This document shows, piece by piece, positions 24,551-34,797 of a stretch of 64,000 bases of DNA. The translations under genes were made by a program, and so were the position numbers. Every line of letters starts with the position of its first letter. Position 1 is the first letter of the stretch. The notes beneath the pieces were generated by a model. It ran no database searches and was not told the DNA's origin. It saw only the letters and a program-made list of their open reading frames with translations. The stretch comes from a bacterium. Lineage in GTDB: Bacteria > Bacillota > Bacilli > Lactobacillales > Streptococcaceae. The stretch spans positions 1 through 64,000 of the forward strand of contig CAJNCG010000004.1 in assembly GCA_905221205.1 (NCBI GenBank). Reading direction: 5' to 3'.

Positions 24551-27367
24551 ATGGCAGGAAATATCAAAGGGATAAAAATTGAAATCGATGGCGATACCCA
24601 GCCCTTACAAAAAGCGTTAAAAGGTGTCAATCAAGAGTCTGCTAACGCAACAAAAGAGCTGAGACAGATTGATAATGCTTTAAAATTTGATACTGGTAAC
24701 GTTACCTTACTAACCCAAAAACAAGAAGTCTTACAGAAGCAAGTCGGAACCACTCGGGAAAAGTTAGAAACCTTAAGACAAGCTCAATCTCAAGTTGAGG
24801 AGCAGTTTAAAAAAGGAGATATTGGCGCAGACCAGTATCGTGCTTTCCAGCGTGAAGTAGAAGTGACTCAAAATGTCCTGAAAGGATATGAGGGAAAACT
24901 AGCTAGTGTTAATCAGGCCCTTGAGGGCAATGGGAATGCAACCAAGAATAACCAAACCCAGCTGAAAGAATTGCAGAATGAGCAAAAACTACTTGCCAGC
25001 GAATCTGAAAAAGTAGTTAGTTCGTTTAAACTGCAGGAAAGTCAGATGGGTGCCAACGCTAGTGAAGCTGACAAGTTGGCATTGGCTGAAAAGAAGATTG
25101 GTGCACAATCTGAAATTGTCGCTCGCCAAATTGAAAACCTTGAAAAGCAGTTAGAAATCACTAAAAAAGAATATGGTGAAAACTCAGCCGAAGCTAACAA
25201 GATGGAAGCAGAGCTGAATCAAGCTAAGACCGCTTTTAACAATCTCAACAATGAGATGAAGGGGACTAAGTCTGTAGCAGATAGCGCACAAGAAAGCTTG
25301 GGTGAGATAGCTAAAGCTGCAAGAGCTGAACTACTCCAACAGTTTAGTGAGAAATTGGGTGATATTTCAGAAAAACTTGTTGACGTTGGGAAAGAAGCTA
25401 TTGAAGCCGCTGCTTCAATGCAAGCAAGTAATGCCCAATTTAGTACAGTTTTTGGAGATATGGAAGGTCAAGCTAGAGAGGCTCTTAATAATATTGGGAA
25501 AGAAATGTCTATTGTACCAGAACGATTACAAGGAAGTTTCACCCAAATGGCCTCCTTTGCAAAAACATCTGGTCTAGATACAGCTCAAGCCTTAGATTTA
25601 TCTACTAGGGCAACTAAGGCAGCCGCAGATGGTGCTGCTTTTTACGACAAATCTATTGAAAGTGTTACTGAGAGCCTTCAATCATTTCTTAAAGGAAATT
25701 TTGCCAACGATGCGGCTTTGGGGATATCTGCAACAGAAACAACTCGTAATGCGGCAGCAAATAAACTGTACGGCAAGTCATTCAAGGATTTGAGTGAAGC
25801 ACAAAAGCAATTAACTTTGCTTCAAATGGTTGAAGACGGGAATGAACTTTCTGGGGCACTTGGTCAAGCTGCAAGAGAATCTGACGGCTTAGAAAACGTC
25901 ATGGGGAATCTAAAACAATCTGGAACTAATGCCTTGGCTGCATTAGGTCAACCTCTTTTGGAAATGTTGATTCCTGTTTTTCAAGCTTTAGGAGACATTA
26001 TAAAAGGTGTGGCAGATTGGTTTGGTACTTTGCCTGGCCCGATTAAAGAATTCATAGTAATGATAGGAGGTGTGGTTACCGCTGTAGGATTTTTAGCGCC
26101 GATATTCTTATCCCTGCAAGCTATATTTACAACGTCTATAGGCGCTATGATAACTGCCGCTCTACCAATCATTGGGACAGCAGCTGCAATAGCGGCCGCA
26201 GTGGCAGCGGTCGTTGTCATTTTAAAATACTTATGGGAAACGAATGAAGGATTCCGCAACGCTGTAACAGCTGTGTGGGAGGCTATTTCATCTGTCATCA
26301 ATACTGTTGTAGGTGAAATTTCAAACTTCATCATGAGTATTTTTGGAACGGTTGTAACTTGGTGGACTGAAAACCAAGAACTAATCCGTTCAATTACGGA
26401 TGCTGTCTGGAATGGCATTTCTGCTATCATCAGCGCTGTTATGACTGTTATAGGTCCTCTTATAGAGGGAGAGTGGAACAATATTCAGATTATCACTTCT
26501 ACAGTTTGGGAAGTGATTAAAACGGTAGTTGAGACAGCTATTAACGTTGTTTTGGGTATTATCAAGGCAGTGATGCAGATCATTACTGGTGACTGGTCGG
26601 GTGCTTGGGAAACCATTAAGAGCGTCGGAGAAACAATCTGGAATGGGATTGCGAGCGTCATTGGTACTATCTTTAATGGCATAGCACAGGTATTGTCTAA
26701 TATCTGGAACACTATTTCAACGGTTGCGTCAACTGTTTGGAATGGTATTAAATCTACTCTTTCAGGAATATTTGATGGTATTTCAAGCTCAGTTTCAAGT
26801 GTCTTTAACGGCATAAGAGATACGATTAGCAATATCTGGAATAGTATTCAATCAACCGCAAGTAGTATTTGGAATGGTATTAAAGATACAATCGGCAATG
26901 CTATTAACGGTGCTAAGGATTTGGTCGGTAGTGCAATCGAAGCTATTAAGGGATTCTTTAACTTTGAATTTAGATGGCCCCACATTCCTCTACCACACTT
27001 TAGTATCACAGGCTCTCTCAACCCAGTTGATTGGTTGAGTAATGGGTTGCCAAGCATTGGCGTAGAGTGGTATGCCAAGGGTGGTATCTTGACCAAGCCG
27101 ACTGTTTTCGGTTCAAACGGAAATAGTTTGATGGTTGGTGGAGAGGCTGGAAACGAGGCTGTTTTACCATTGAACGAAAGAACCTTGGGAGCTATCGGCC
27201 GTGGAATTGCTCAAACTATGGGAGGTCTGTCTCCTGTTATCAATGTCAGCATTAGTGGAAACAACATCAGTGAAGAGATGGATATCAATCGCATTGCTGA
27301 CGTTGTCGCTCAAAAGATCGCGGACGAATTGCAACGGAAAACACAACTTAGAGGAGGTATTGCATGA
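24551..27367 (+). CDS. tape measure protein
   Basis: A 938-residue protein that sets tail length. Residues 1-260 form a Gln/Glu/Lys-rich coiled coil. A more globular segment follows (about 265-480), then hydrophobic membrane-like helices (about 505-570: ITAALPIIGTAAAIAAAVAA) and a repeated Trp-containing region (WNGI…/SSIWNGIKDTI, about 600-790). The C-terminus has VGGEAGNEAVLPLNERTLGAIG, the usual end motif. SD AAAGGAGG. Confidence 0.95.
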   Translation: MAGNIKGIKIEIDGDTQPLQKALKGVNQESANATKELRQIDNALKFDTGNVTLLTQKQEVLQKQVGTTREKLETLRQAQSQVEEQFKKGDIGADQYRAFQREVEVTQNVLKGYEGKLASVNQALEGNGNATKNNQTQLKELQNEQKLLASESEKVVSSFKLQESQMGANASEADKLALAEKKIGAQSEIVARQIENLEKQLEITKKEYGENSAEANKMEAELNQAKTAFNNLNNEMKGTKSVADSAQESLGEIAKAARAELLQQFSEKLGDISEKLVDVGKEAIEAAASMQASNAQFSTVFGDMEGQAREALNNIGKEMSIVPERLQGSFTQMASFAKTSGLDTAQALDLSTRATKAAADGAAFYDKSIESVTESLQSFLKGNFANDAALGISATETTRNAAANKLYGKSFKDLSEAQKQLTLLQMVEDGNELSGALGQAARESDGLENVMGNLKQSGTNALAALGQPLLEMLIPVFQALGDIIKGVADWFGTLPGPIKEFIVMIGGVVTAVGFLAPIFLSLQAIFTTSIGAMITAALPIIGTAAAIAAAVAAVVVILKYLWETNEGFRNAVTAVWEAISSVINTVVGEISNFIMSIFGTVVTWWTENQELIRSITDAVWNGISAIISAVMTVIGPLIEGEWNNIQIITSTVWEVIKTVVETAINVVLGIIKAVMQIITGDWSGAWETIKSVGETIWNGIASVIGTIFNGIAQVLSNIWNTISTVASTVWNGIKSTLSGIFDGISSSVSSVFNGIRDTISNIWNSIQSTASSIWNGIKDTIGNAINGAKDLVGSAIEAIKGFFNFEFRWPHIPLPHFSITGSLNPVDWLSNGLPSIGVEWYAKGGILTKPTVFGSNGNSLMVGGEAGNEAVLPLNERTLGAIGRGIAQTMGGLSPVINVSISGNNISEEMDINRIADVVAQKIADELQRKTQLRGGIA

Positions 27368-28086
27368 TCAAACATAATGAATTGGTGATTGATGGCGTAG
27401 CAACCTCCTCTTTTCCTTTTGATGTGATTGTAGAGGAAGCGCCATCCATCGTGATTGCCAATAGCAAGACAAAATTATGGGAGCATGATGGGATCAGTGG
27501 CGCCATCCTACAAACCAATCATCATAGAGGGATGGTTGAAAAATCCTACACACTTCACTTAGTAAAGCCAAAGGAAGAGGATTTGAACCGTTTCTTGGCT
27601 CTCTTTGCCAGGGAAAACTTTTGGCTCGAAAGTGAACGTGTCAAAACAACCAAGATGTGGTGTTATAAGGTAAAGATTTCTGAGACTATTAGAAACCGTG
27701 CAGGGTATTATGCGCTTAAAGTCACATTTGAGTGTCACCCTACCAAATTTTTCAAAGTTACAGACAATCAAACCTTTTCAAGAAGTGGAACTTTAAGAAC
27801 CAAAGGCTCTGCTTTGGCTTTTCCGACAATTACGTTGACTGGCCAGAGTACGACTGAGGTTAGTTTCACAGTAGATAGGCAGGTCATTCGCTTAGAAAGA
27901 CTTTCTGGAAGAGCCATCATGATAAATAACCCTAACAATCCTAGTTTCTTGGACGGAACAGGTTCCAGAATTAAGTGGACAGGGGATTTTATCACGATTG
28001 ACCCAATCAAGAAACAAGATGTCGGGATTGTCTTAGGCGCTGGTATCAGTTCCATGACGATTGAGACTGTCTGGGGGTGGGCATAA
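27364..28086 (+). CDS. distal tail protein (Dit)
   Basis: A 240-residue protein starting MIKHNELVIDGVATSSFPFD, typical of Gram-positive siphophage Dit proteins (SipTail family), which form the hub between tail tube and baseplate. It overlaps the tape measure gene by 4 bp and the Tal gene by 1 bp. Confidence 0.9.
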   Translation: MIKHNELVIDGVATSSFPFDVIVEEAPSIVIANSKTKLWEHDGISGAILQTNHHRGMVEKSYTLHLVKPKEEDLNRFLALFARENFWLESERVKTTKMWCYKVKISETIRNRAGYYALKVTFECHPTKFFKVTDNQTFSRSGTLRTKGSALAFPTITLTGQSTTEVSFTVDRQVIRLERLSGRAIMINNPNNPSFLDGTGSRIKWTGDFITIDPIKKQDVGIVLGAGISSMTIETVWGWA

Positions 28087-29924
28087 TGTTATATTTGCTT
28101 GAAAGTGATACTCGTAACGTTAAATGGAACGGTATTCCGTTGCATGAAGCAACTTCAGCAATCATAAAAGAGCAAATGAACGGGGATTTTATCCTTACTG
28201 TTCGCTACCCTATCACCGATTCTGAGATTTATCAGCTTTTCCGTGAGGATATGTTGATAAAGGCGCCAGCGCCTGTGATTGGACCTCAACTGTTCCGTAT
28301 CAAGAAGCCAGTAGAGAATGATGATCATTTAGAAATCACTGCTTACCACATCACTGACGACGTCATGCAGCGGTCTATCAATCCTTTGTCTGTCAATAAG
28401 CAGAGTTGTTGGCAGGCTCTTTCTCAATTGGTACAAGTTGCTAAGTCTCCTATCAATGATTTTTCATTTACCAGTGATATCACGGACAGGCGCACCATCA
28501 ACACAAAAGAAGTAGAAACACTTTACAGCGTGTTGATGGATGGCGCTCACTCAATCGTGGGAACGTGGGAAGGAGAGATGGTTCGGGATAATTTCGCTAT
28601 CTCAATCAAGCGAAATCGAGGAGAGGACAGAGGTGTTATCATATCTACTCACAAAAACCTTAAATCCTATCAACGAACCAAAAACTCACAAAATGTTGTT
28701 ACTCGTATCCATGCCAAATCTACCTTTAAGGCAGAGGGCGCAAAGGAAGATACAACGATTGCTATAACAGTTGATAGTCCCTTAATTGGTGCTTACCCGT
28801 ATATCAACGAAAGAAGTTATACAAATAACAATATTCAGACCGTTGAGGAGTTGACAAAGTGGGCTAGTGCTAAATTTACTAACGAACACATAGATAAGGC
28901 TACAGATGCCATTAAGATTGAAGCCTATGAACTTGATGGGCAAACTGTCCACATGGGCGATACAGTTAACCTGAAAAGCTATAAGCATAATGTGGACGTT
29001 TACAAGAAAGCCATTGCCTACGAGTATGACTGTTTGGCCAATAATGGACAGGGAGCTTATCTAACCATTACCTTTGATGATAAAGTGAAATCAGGGGGAA
29101 ATGGTGGCGGTGTTTCAGCAGTAGCCAATGCGATTTTGGACAAGCAAGAAACAAAATTTGACATTATGCTGGAACGTGCGATCGCCAACGCCAACCGTGC
29201 CTTTGATGCTGAATTTGCCAAGCATGAAAAAAACATCACGGACGCTATTGAGCAGTACAAGGCCAAAGCTGAAGAAATGGGAGCTAAAATCCACGAAGAA
29301 GTTGAGAAGGAGCGTCCTGAGTTCGTGAAGCTAATCCGTGAAGAACTGATGAGTGGAGCGGACTCTATCGCTGAACTGAGCAAGAAACTGGAGCAGGTCA
29401 GCGAAACTGCAAGGGTCAACGCTAGTTTGATTGGTGGTGACGGAAATACCCAGTACAATAAGAATCGTCTAAATGGTGGCACGGCTAAGAAAATCAGTTA
29501 TGGAACGGATTTTGTAGAGGTTGGCCACAATGGAGACGGTTTTGAGGTTGGCAAGCAGTACGTTATCAGCTGGTCAGCAACCTGCACGCCGTACGGTAAG
29601 ACAGATGTGACTGTGGTGGTCAATAAGAATCCATTTTATGGTGGACACATTCATTTAGCGCCTGCTAATACGGTCATGCCAGCGATTGATAAAGACCTAA
29701 CCCAGAAAGAGGAGCAGGTCTTGGCAGTCTACTACGGTGCTTATCGTCTGACATTCTCAGGCGACTGGTATCAGAACATAGAGCAGTCTGTGACGATTGA
29801 CACTCAGACAAGACGGATTGAACTAGCACCAGTCTATAAGACGGTCGCTGACGGGCAAAATGCTAGATATGAGGGAAGTTGGAGTGAGAATCCAACTTTT
29901 ATTTTTGATGGAGGAAGAACATGA
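28086..29924 (+). CDS. tail-associated protein (Tal/endopeptidase tail)
   Basis: A 612-residue protein. The N-terminal 340 residues (MLYLLESDTRNVKWNGIPLH, YHITDDVMQRSINPL) are the conserved prophage tail endopeptidase/Tal fold that closes the tail tip. A Gly-rich hinge (GGNGGGVSAVAN), a coiled coil (about 355-450) and a C-terminal beta-rich, carbohydrate-binding-like part follow. ATG 28086 overlaps the Dit stop. Confidence 0.9.
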   Translation: MLYLLESDTRNVKWNGIPLHEATSAIIKEQMNGDFILTVRYPITDSEIYQLFREDMLIKAPAPVIGPQLFRIKKPVENDDHLEITAYHITDDVMQRSINPLSVNKQSCWQALSQLVQVAKSPINDFSFTSDITDRRTINTKEVETLYSVLMDGAHSIVGTWEGEMVRDNFAISIKRNRGEDRGVIISTHKNLKSYQRTKNSQNVVTRIHAKSTFKAEGAKEDTTIAITVDSPLIGAYPYINERSYTNNNIQTVEELTKWASAKFTNEHIDKATDAIKIEAYELDGQTVHMGDTVNLKSYKHNVDVYKKAIAYEYDCLANNGQGAYLTITFDDKVKSGGNGGGVSAVANAILDKQETKFDIMLERAIANANRAFDAEFAKHEKNITDAIEQYKAKAEEMGAKIHEEVEKERPEFVKLIREELMSGADSIAELSKKLEQVSETARVNASLIGGDGNTQYNKNRLNGGTAKKISYGTDFVEVGHNGDGFEVGKQYVISWSATCTPYGKTDVTVVVNKNPFYGGHIHLAPANTVMPAIDKDLTQKEEQVLAVYYGAYRLTFSGDWYQNIEQSVTIDTQTRRIELAPVYKTVADGQNARYEGSWSENPTFIFDGGRT

Positions 29925-30946
29925 CGGAAACAATCCCAGTAAGGGTACAACACAAGCGTATGTCAGCACGAGATTGGACAAGTAGTTCACTCATCCTACT
30001 TGATGGCGAGTTAGGTGTAGAAAGCGATACAGGTAAGGTCAAGGTCGGAAATGGCCGTGACCGATTTTCAGCCTTACAGTATCTAACTGGTCCTAAAGGT
30101 GACCGTGGAGAAACGGGACCAGCAGGGCCGAAAGGTGCAGACGGTGTTGTGCGGTTCGAGAATCTGACGAGTCAACAGAGAGAAAGTTTGCGTGGCCCTC
30201 AGGGTGTCCAAGGCGAACGAGGTCGTGATGGACTAGATGGTGAAGTAAGTTTTAATCTATTGAACGGAACCAAAGAATTTAAACGAGATTTGTTTGGAGC
30301 GCCAGAAAATTGGCAACGTGATTTAATTTGGAACGTTGAACCTGATAAATATAAAGATTTTACAGTATTATCGACAATCAATAATAGCAACGGGTTATGG
30401 CAAAATATTGAAGTTGAACAAGGTAAAATGTATGAATTTGGATTCTATGCAAAAGCTAATGTTGCTCACAATAATGCAAATATAGGAGTAAGTTGGGGAG
30501 CCTCTACTGCTAAAACACCTCGTGTTGACGGGAACCCAAGTGGTGTTGGAGTTCAATTGACGACTGATTGGAAATTGTATACGTTTCGTTTTACAGCGGA
30601 AAAAAACGGCTGGACTCAAACACGTTTTGAACAAACAGGGGGAGTTGCAAACAGAAAACTTTTTCTATGCGGTTTGTACTTTAAAGAAGTCAAAAACAAC
30701 AAAACTGAACCATTAGGTTGGTCACCATCACTAGATGATTTACGAGGACCAGCAGGTCCAACAGGTCCAGCAGGAGCGAATGGAGCAACGGGTCCAGCAG
30801 GTCCTAGGGGAGCTGATGGTGCGCCTGGTCAGAACATCATCAATCAGAATGATGGTCAAGCTCTGAAATATTGGGCTGGAACAAGGTCTCAATATGACGC
30901 AATTTCTAACAAAGATGCTAATACCATCTACGATATTTATCGCTAA
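29921..30946 (+). CDS. tail fibre with collagen-like repeats
   Basis: A 341-residue protein. After an N-terminal attachment domain (1-45) come Gly-X-Y segments (GPKGDRGETGPAGPKGADG and GPQGVQGERGRDGLDG, about 54-107), a jelly-roll carbohydrate-binding-like domain (about 115-265), a second Gly-X-Y block (about 275-305) and the tail motif YWAGTRSQYDAI…NTIYDIYR. That C-terminal motif recurs in the protein ending at 35178. It is probably a trimeric receptor-binding fibre. Confidence 0.85.
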   Translation: MTETIPVRVQHKRMSARDWTSSSLILLDGELGVESDTGKVKVGNGRDRFSALQYLTGPKGDRGETGPAGPKGADGVVRFENLTSQQRESLRGPQGVQGERGRDGLDGEVSFNLLNGTKEFKRDLFGAPENWQRDLIWNVEPDKYKDFTVLSTINNSNGLWQNIEVEQGKMYEFGFYAKANVAHNNANIGVSWGASTAKTPRVDGNPSGVGVQLTTDWKLYTFRFTAEKNGWTQTRFEQTGGVANRKLFLCGLYFKEVKNNKTEPLGWSPSLDDLRGPAGPTGPAGANGATGPAGPRGADGAPGQNIINQNDGQALKYWAGTRSQYDAISNKDANTIYDIYR

Positions 30947-30957
30947 CAGGAGGTAAT

Positions 30958-31383
30958 ATGGCACGAGAAGGAATTTACGTGGGCTCTAAAGAAATTATTC
31001 AGCGTTATGTCGGGACAAGGCTGGTTTGGGAGAAAGTCACAATCCAGTTTGACGAAATTTTAAGATTTACTTCAAATCGCTTTGGGTCATTTTGGCGTTT
31101 TGGCTCTACAGAAAGAGCCTTCATCGACTTGGGTATATCTGAACGTCGTCCGTATGGTTTGGATGGAATAGAGGATTGTAATGTGTTGAAACTTCAAAAT
31201 TCTAACAAGACATTTGAAGTCAGGGTAGTAGTAGGCCAGCAAGATACTGGTTATTCAGCTGGCTACCGAAGACATTACAATTACCAACTATTCGTTATTT
31301 TCAAAAATACGGATGAAGTGGAGGATTTCCTATCCAACAAATACAACGAAACCTATATTTTTGGTAGAAAAAGAGGAGGGTAA
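30958..31383 (+). CDS. baseplate-associated small protein A
   Basis: A 141-residue protein starting MAREGIYVGSKEIIQRYVGT. The N-terminal motif I-x-RYVGTRLVW parallels RRYMGSRLLW in the gene at 35187, and both genes directly follow a fibre ending in NTIYDI. The rest is beta-rich and of unknown fold. SD CAGGAGG. Confidence 0.7.
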   Translation: MAREGIYVGSKEIIQRYVGTRLVWEKVTIQFDEILRFTSNRFGSFWRFGSTERAFIDLGISERRPYGLDGIEDCNVLKLQNSNKTFEVRVVVGQQDTGYSAGYRRHYNYQLFVIFKNTDEVEDFLSNKYNETYIFGRKRGG

Positions 31384-31386
31384 CAC

Positions 31387-32856
31387 ATGGACATTACCAT
31401 TCAAAACGTTCGTTCGCCTGCTCTTGAACATAACGGACGGTATTACAAGGTATTCCAGCCACGGACACGAGACGAACTGCTGAAATTGCACCACATGGGA
31501 TGTGTGGGTGACACGGTGCTGACGGACATCCAGCTGGAGCAAGGAGATTTCCCTACTAGCTTCGTGGAACCAACTGTTACCCAACGTACTCTGTCGGGTC
31601 TTTTCAAGGATATGCGTTCTATCGAACTGGAATTAAGAGACCCAAATAGCACTCTCTGGGGTAAAATCCAGCAGAATAATCAAGGGGCGCTGACCCAGTT
31701 CTTTGATACGAATGTCAAGAGTGCCATCGCTCAGACTGCTAGAGAAATCAGGCAGGAAGTGCGAGACGCTGCAAATAGTGCAAGAGTACAAGTGACACCT
31801 GAAGGTGTTACTATTGGCTCTACTACTTTGACGGGCGAGCAGTTAGCCTCTACCATTTCGACCAGTCCGAAAGGCGTGGACATTATCGCTCCACGGGTTC
31901 GAGTGAAATCCGATATGATCGTTGACGGTGCGGTGACTGCTGGTAAGTTAGCGGCTGGCTCTGTCACTGCTGAACATATCCAAGCTGGTGCGATTACTGG
32001 CGATAAAATCAACGTAGACGATGCACTTATTCGGAACCTGACTGCTAGAGATGCCTTGATTGATAAGTTGACATCTAAGGAAGTCTTTGCGACTAAGATT
32101 GAATCTGTCGTGTCTAGTTCAACCTTCCTTGAAGCTTATCAAGGCAAAATTGGCGGATTCACACTTGGACAATTTGACCAAGGTGGCGGACGTTGGATTT
32201 CTGGCGTAAACCATTTCGCAGTTGGAATGGGAAATGGAGAAGGCCGAGGAACTAGAACCGCATTTTGGGCGAACTGGGGCGATAGCTGGAACACAATTGG
32301 AGATAGAGCTTGGTATGTGAATACCAACGGCAAAATGTACTGTAAGAATGATTCAATCTTCTATAGACAAGTCACATTTGACACTAATTGTTCTGTTGAT
32401 TGCTACGGAACCCAAACGTTCTATAAATCGCCTGTCTTTATCCACGGGATCGAATTAGGCGAGGCAGATATTTACGGTAATGGCTCCAACCCGAAAGGTG
32501 GGAAGAATGCGGTAGTCTGGTGGAACCAAGTTGGAAGTGGAAGTGTGAAATACTGGGGAGATAAATCTTCAGATAGACGCTTGAAAGAAAATATCACAGA
32601 CACATCTGTAAAAGCCTTGGACAAAATCAACAGACTAAATATGGTCGCATTTGACTTTATCGAAAGCAAGAAACACGAGGAAATCGGTTTGATTGCTCAA
32701 GAGGCTGAGACCATCATTCCAGAAGTTATCTCACGAGATCCTGACAATCCAGATGGCTATCTGCACATCGACTATACCGTTTTCGTACCCTACTTGCTGA
32801 AGGCTGTCCAAGAATTAGACCAAAAAATCAAAGAAATGGAGAAACTACATGGATAA
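31387..32856 (+). CDS. tail fibre with S74 self-cleaving chaperone domain
   Basis: A 489-residue protein. The N-terminal part ends in TSFVEPT, a common tail attachment pattern, followed by coiled-coil and beta-helical sections (VDGAVTAGKLAAGSVTAEHI, about 180-200) and a receptor-binding region (about 245-390). The last 95 residues are a peptidase S74 intramolecular chaperone (SSDRRLKENITD, FDFIESKKHEEIGLIAQEAE, YTVFVPYLLKAVQEL). S74 domains cut themselves off in front of the conserved Ser after trimer folding; here near SSDRRL. Confidence 0.9.
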   Translation: MDITIQNVRSPALEHNGRYYKVFQPRTRDELLKLHHMGCVGDTVLTDIQLEQGDFPTSFVEPTVTQRTLSGLFKDMRSIELELRDPNSTLWGKIQQNNQGALTQFFDTNVKSAIAQTAREIRQEVRDAANSARVQVTPEGVTIGSTTLTGEQLASTISTSPKGVDIIAPRVRVKSDMIVDGAVTAGKLAAGSVTAEHIQAGAITGDKINVDDALIRNLTARDALIDKLTSKEVFATKIESVVSSSTFLEAYQGKIGGFTLGQFDQGGGRWISGVNHFAVGMGNGEGRGTRTAFWANWGDSWNTIGDRAWYVNTNGKMYCKNDSIFYRQVTFDTNCSVDCYGTQTFYKSPVFIHGIELGEADIYGNGSNPKGGKNAVVWWNQVGSGSVKYWGDKSSDRRLKENITDTSVKALDKINRLNMVAFDFIESKKHEEIGLIAQEAETIIPEVISRDPDNPDGYLHIDYTVFVPYLLKAVQELDQKIKEMEKLHG

Positions 32857-33052
32857 TCACACAATCGACAAGCTAGTTGCTGATTCGCTCGCTAATCGCT
32901 TGGCTGAGGGCGAATTGGGACGTGCGCATTTAGAGGCATACTATACGCTAACATTGGCCGAATTACAGGCCTTTAAGGCGGTGCTGGAATATGACCCAGC
33001 ACTTAAAGAACTATTTGAAGAAACGCAAGCTAAAATGAAAGGAACTAACTAA
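32849..33052 (+). CDS. small helical tail protein
   Basis: A 67-residue, mainly helical protein (DKLVADSLANRLAEGELGRA, TLAELQAFKAVLEYDP). It overlaps the S74 fibre gene by 8 bp and abuts the DUF1366 gene (TAATG). No function is known. Its place in the baseplate cluster suggests a chaperone or structural accessory. Confidence 0.6.
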   Translation: MDNHTIDKLVADSLANRLAEGELGRAHLEAYYTLTLAELQAFKAVLEYDPALKELFEETQAKMKGTN

Positions 33053-33672
33053 TGAATTACGAAGTAGCAATCAAGCCTTATTTGAAAGGTGCAGAAAATG
33101 TGACAGTAGTTGCAATTAAAATGGAGAACAACGGACGCTATTCTTACGAACAAGTAGAACTTCATGGTGACCATACGCAGGATAATGAAGCGACTTTGGT
33201 TCAAGCAGTGCTAGACCATATCCGTACAGAACTTGACCCAACAAATGCCATTGTGCAAGCACAAGCGAAATTGCAAGAGACCGTAACAGACTTGGCTCAG
33301 ACAAAAGCTAAACAGACTGCCACAGAGCAAGCAGTTCGCCATAATCAAGAAGAAACTGACCGCTATGGTAAAATCATCCATGCGGTCGTTTTAAATGCCG
33401 TAGCAGGCAAGACAATCGCTTATGGAACCAACTACAAGGAATTGGTTGAACTTATTCCACTTGCTGAAGTTGGCAAGCAATACATGGCACACGACTTGAT
33501 TACCATCGAAGACCCAGCACACGTTGAGGTAGACGGCGAAGGTAAGCGTATCTTGGTTCAGTTGAACAAGGAATTTACTTACAGCGGTGAACCTGTCAGC
33601 GACTTTGCCCGAAACGGTCGTCTTGAAATGGATGGAACAGGAGCAGCATGGAAGTACGAACCTAAAGGATAG
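33052..33672 (+). CDS. DUF1366-family baseplate protein
   Basis: A 206-residue protein, MNYEVAIKPYLKGAENVTVV onward, with a coiled coil (about 65-110) and a C-terminal beta-rich part. The pattern fits DUF1366 proteins found among streptococcal phage tail genes; the function is unknown. ATG overlaps the preceding TAA. Confidence 0.75.
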   Translation: MNYEVAIKPYLKGAENVTVVAIKMENNGRYSYEQVELHGDHTQDNEATLVQAVLDHIRTELDPTNAIVQAQAKLQETVTDLAQTKAKQTATEQAVRHNQEETDRYGKIIHAVVLNAVAGKTIAYGTNYKELVELIPLAEVGKQYMAHDLITIEDPAHVEVDGEGKRILVQLNKEFTYSGEPVSDFARNGRLEMDGTGAAWKYEPKG

Positions 33673-33683
33673 CGAGGTGCTAT

Positions 33684-33962
33684 ATGGCAGAATTTGAACG
33701 TTTAATTGTCCAAATTTTTCTCTCTCTGATTCCTGTTGTTGGTCTTTATTTTTCGATGAAGGACCGAGCAACCAAACAAGAGAATCGTCTCACAGTTTTA
33801 GAAAAGGACATCGAGAATCTGCACGAATTTAAGATGTCTGCAAACAAACGACTAGATAACCATGATGAACAAAACAAGGCTATCTTAGTTCTTGCGGAAC
33901 AAGTTAAATCGTTAGGCGAGGACGTCAGAGAGTTGAAAACGCTGATTCAAAGCAAAACTTAA
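33684..33962 (+). CDS. membrane-anchored coiled-coil protein
   Basis: A 92-residue protein with an N-terminal membrane helix (about 7-24, IVQIFLSLIPVVGLYFSM) and a long coiled coil (about 30-90). Similar small proteins occur before the second fibre cluster in pneumococcal-type phages. An XhlA-like lysis accessory is an alternative to a structural role. SD GCGAGG is weak. Confidence 0.6.
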   Translation: MAEFERLIVQIFLSLIPVVGLYFSMKDRATKQENRLTVLEKDIENLHEFKMSANKRLDNHDEQNKAILVLAEQVKSLGEDVRELKTLIQSKT

Positions 33963-33976
33963 GAAGGAGGGCAATA

Positions 33977-34453
33977 ATGGTCTGTAATCTCAATACGACC
34001 AATCTTGCTCAGGTTGATGGCGGTTACCTCATCAAGCAGGGTGATGTAGCTTCTACCTTTGGATTCGTCCTTTTAGACGAAGACTATCGAGCCGTCTCCT
34101 CTCTTGATGGGGAGATGGCGACCATTAGTCTGACCATGGACAAATACCAGTGGAAGAAGAAGGTGACTGTCACGAACTCAAGCGTGAATTTTAATCTGGA
34201 CGCTATCTTGCCTGTTGGGAAATACCGCTTAGAGATCAGCGCTGGCGGATATATTTTCCCGAGCGATAAAGCTACGCATATCAAGGTAGTTGCTTCAGAT
34301 AAAGAACTGGTCACAGAGGAAATCCACGCTCTCAAGGAGCTGGATATCGCAAAGGAAGTTGAGAAACAACTTGCAGAAAAAACAGTAACAGATGGTGGAG
34401 TATGTCCGGAATTTCCCGATCTACTCTTCTTTTATAATCTTGGAAAGGTATAG
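33977..34453 (+). CDS. BppU-like baseplate upper protein
   Basis: A 158-residue protein whose N-terminal 110 residues (IKQGDVASTFGFVLLDEDYR, ATISLTMDKYQWKK, VGKYRLEISAGGYIFPSD) resemble the BppU N-terminal domain of lactococcal and streptococcal baseplates, followed by a short helical tail. It probably links fibres to the Dit ring. SD AAGGAGGG. Confidence 0.75.
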   Translation: MVCNLNTTNLAQVDGGYLIKQGDVASTFGFVLLDEDYRAVSSLDGEMATISLTMDKYQWKKKVTVTNSSVNFNLDAILPVGKYRLEISAGGYIFPSDKATHIKVVASDKELVTEEIHALKELDIAKEVEKQLAEKTVTDGGVCPEFPDLLFFYNLGKV

Positions 34454-34459
34454 AAAAAA

Positions 34460-34792
34460 ATGGAAACTACAAAATTAACAGAATTTGCCCGTACTTTGGG
34501 AGAAGATAACAAACGAGTTAACGAAGAATTAAAAACCAAGGTTAGCACGTCAGCAATGACGCAGGCTATCTCACAGGCAGTCATTCAAGCTAAAACGGAA
34601 GTTAAGGCTGAAATCTTGGGTGAAGGAACGCCTGAAAATCTTGACACGCTGAAAGAAATTGCAGATAAGATTACTAACATGGGGCAAGACGAAAATGGCG
34701 CACTTTTGGGCAAAGTAACCGAAGTCAGCGGACGTGTAGATCAGATTGCTAATCTTGATTTAGTTGAGACTTACAATCAAGCGAAAGCGTGA
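34460..34792 (+). CDS. helical fibre segment protein
   Basis: A 110-residue protein, METTKLTEFARTLGEDNKRV onward, largely coiled coil with EGTPENLDTLKEIADKI in the middle, a sequence that recurs in many phage tail-fibre shafts. It seems to be one of several short proteins that together form a fibre. It overlaps or abuts the next gene. Confidence 0.65.
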   Translation: METTKLTEFARTLGEDNKRVNEELKTKVSTSAMTQAISQAVIQAKTEVKAEILGEGTPENLDTLKEIADKITNMGQDENGALLGKVTEVSGRVDQIANLDLVETYNQAKA

Positions 34793-34797
34793 AGCCT

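Noticed and set aside
33684..33962. Second holin
   Set aside because: One membrane helix and a coiled coil would allow it, but it lies in the baseplate cluster away from the lysis genes, and an LLH-type holin directly precedes the endolysin.
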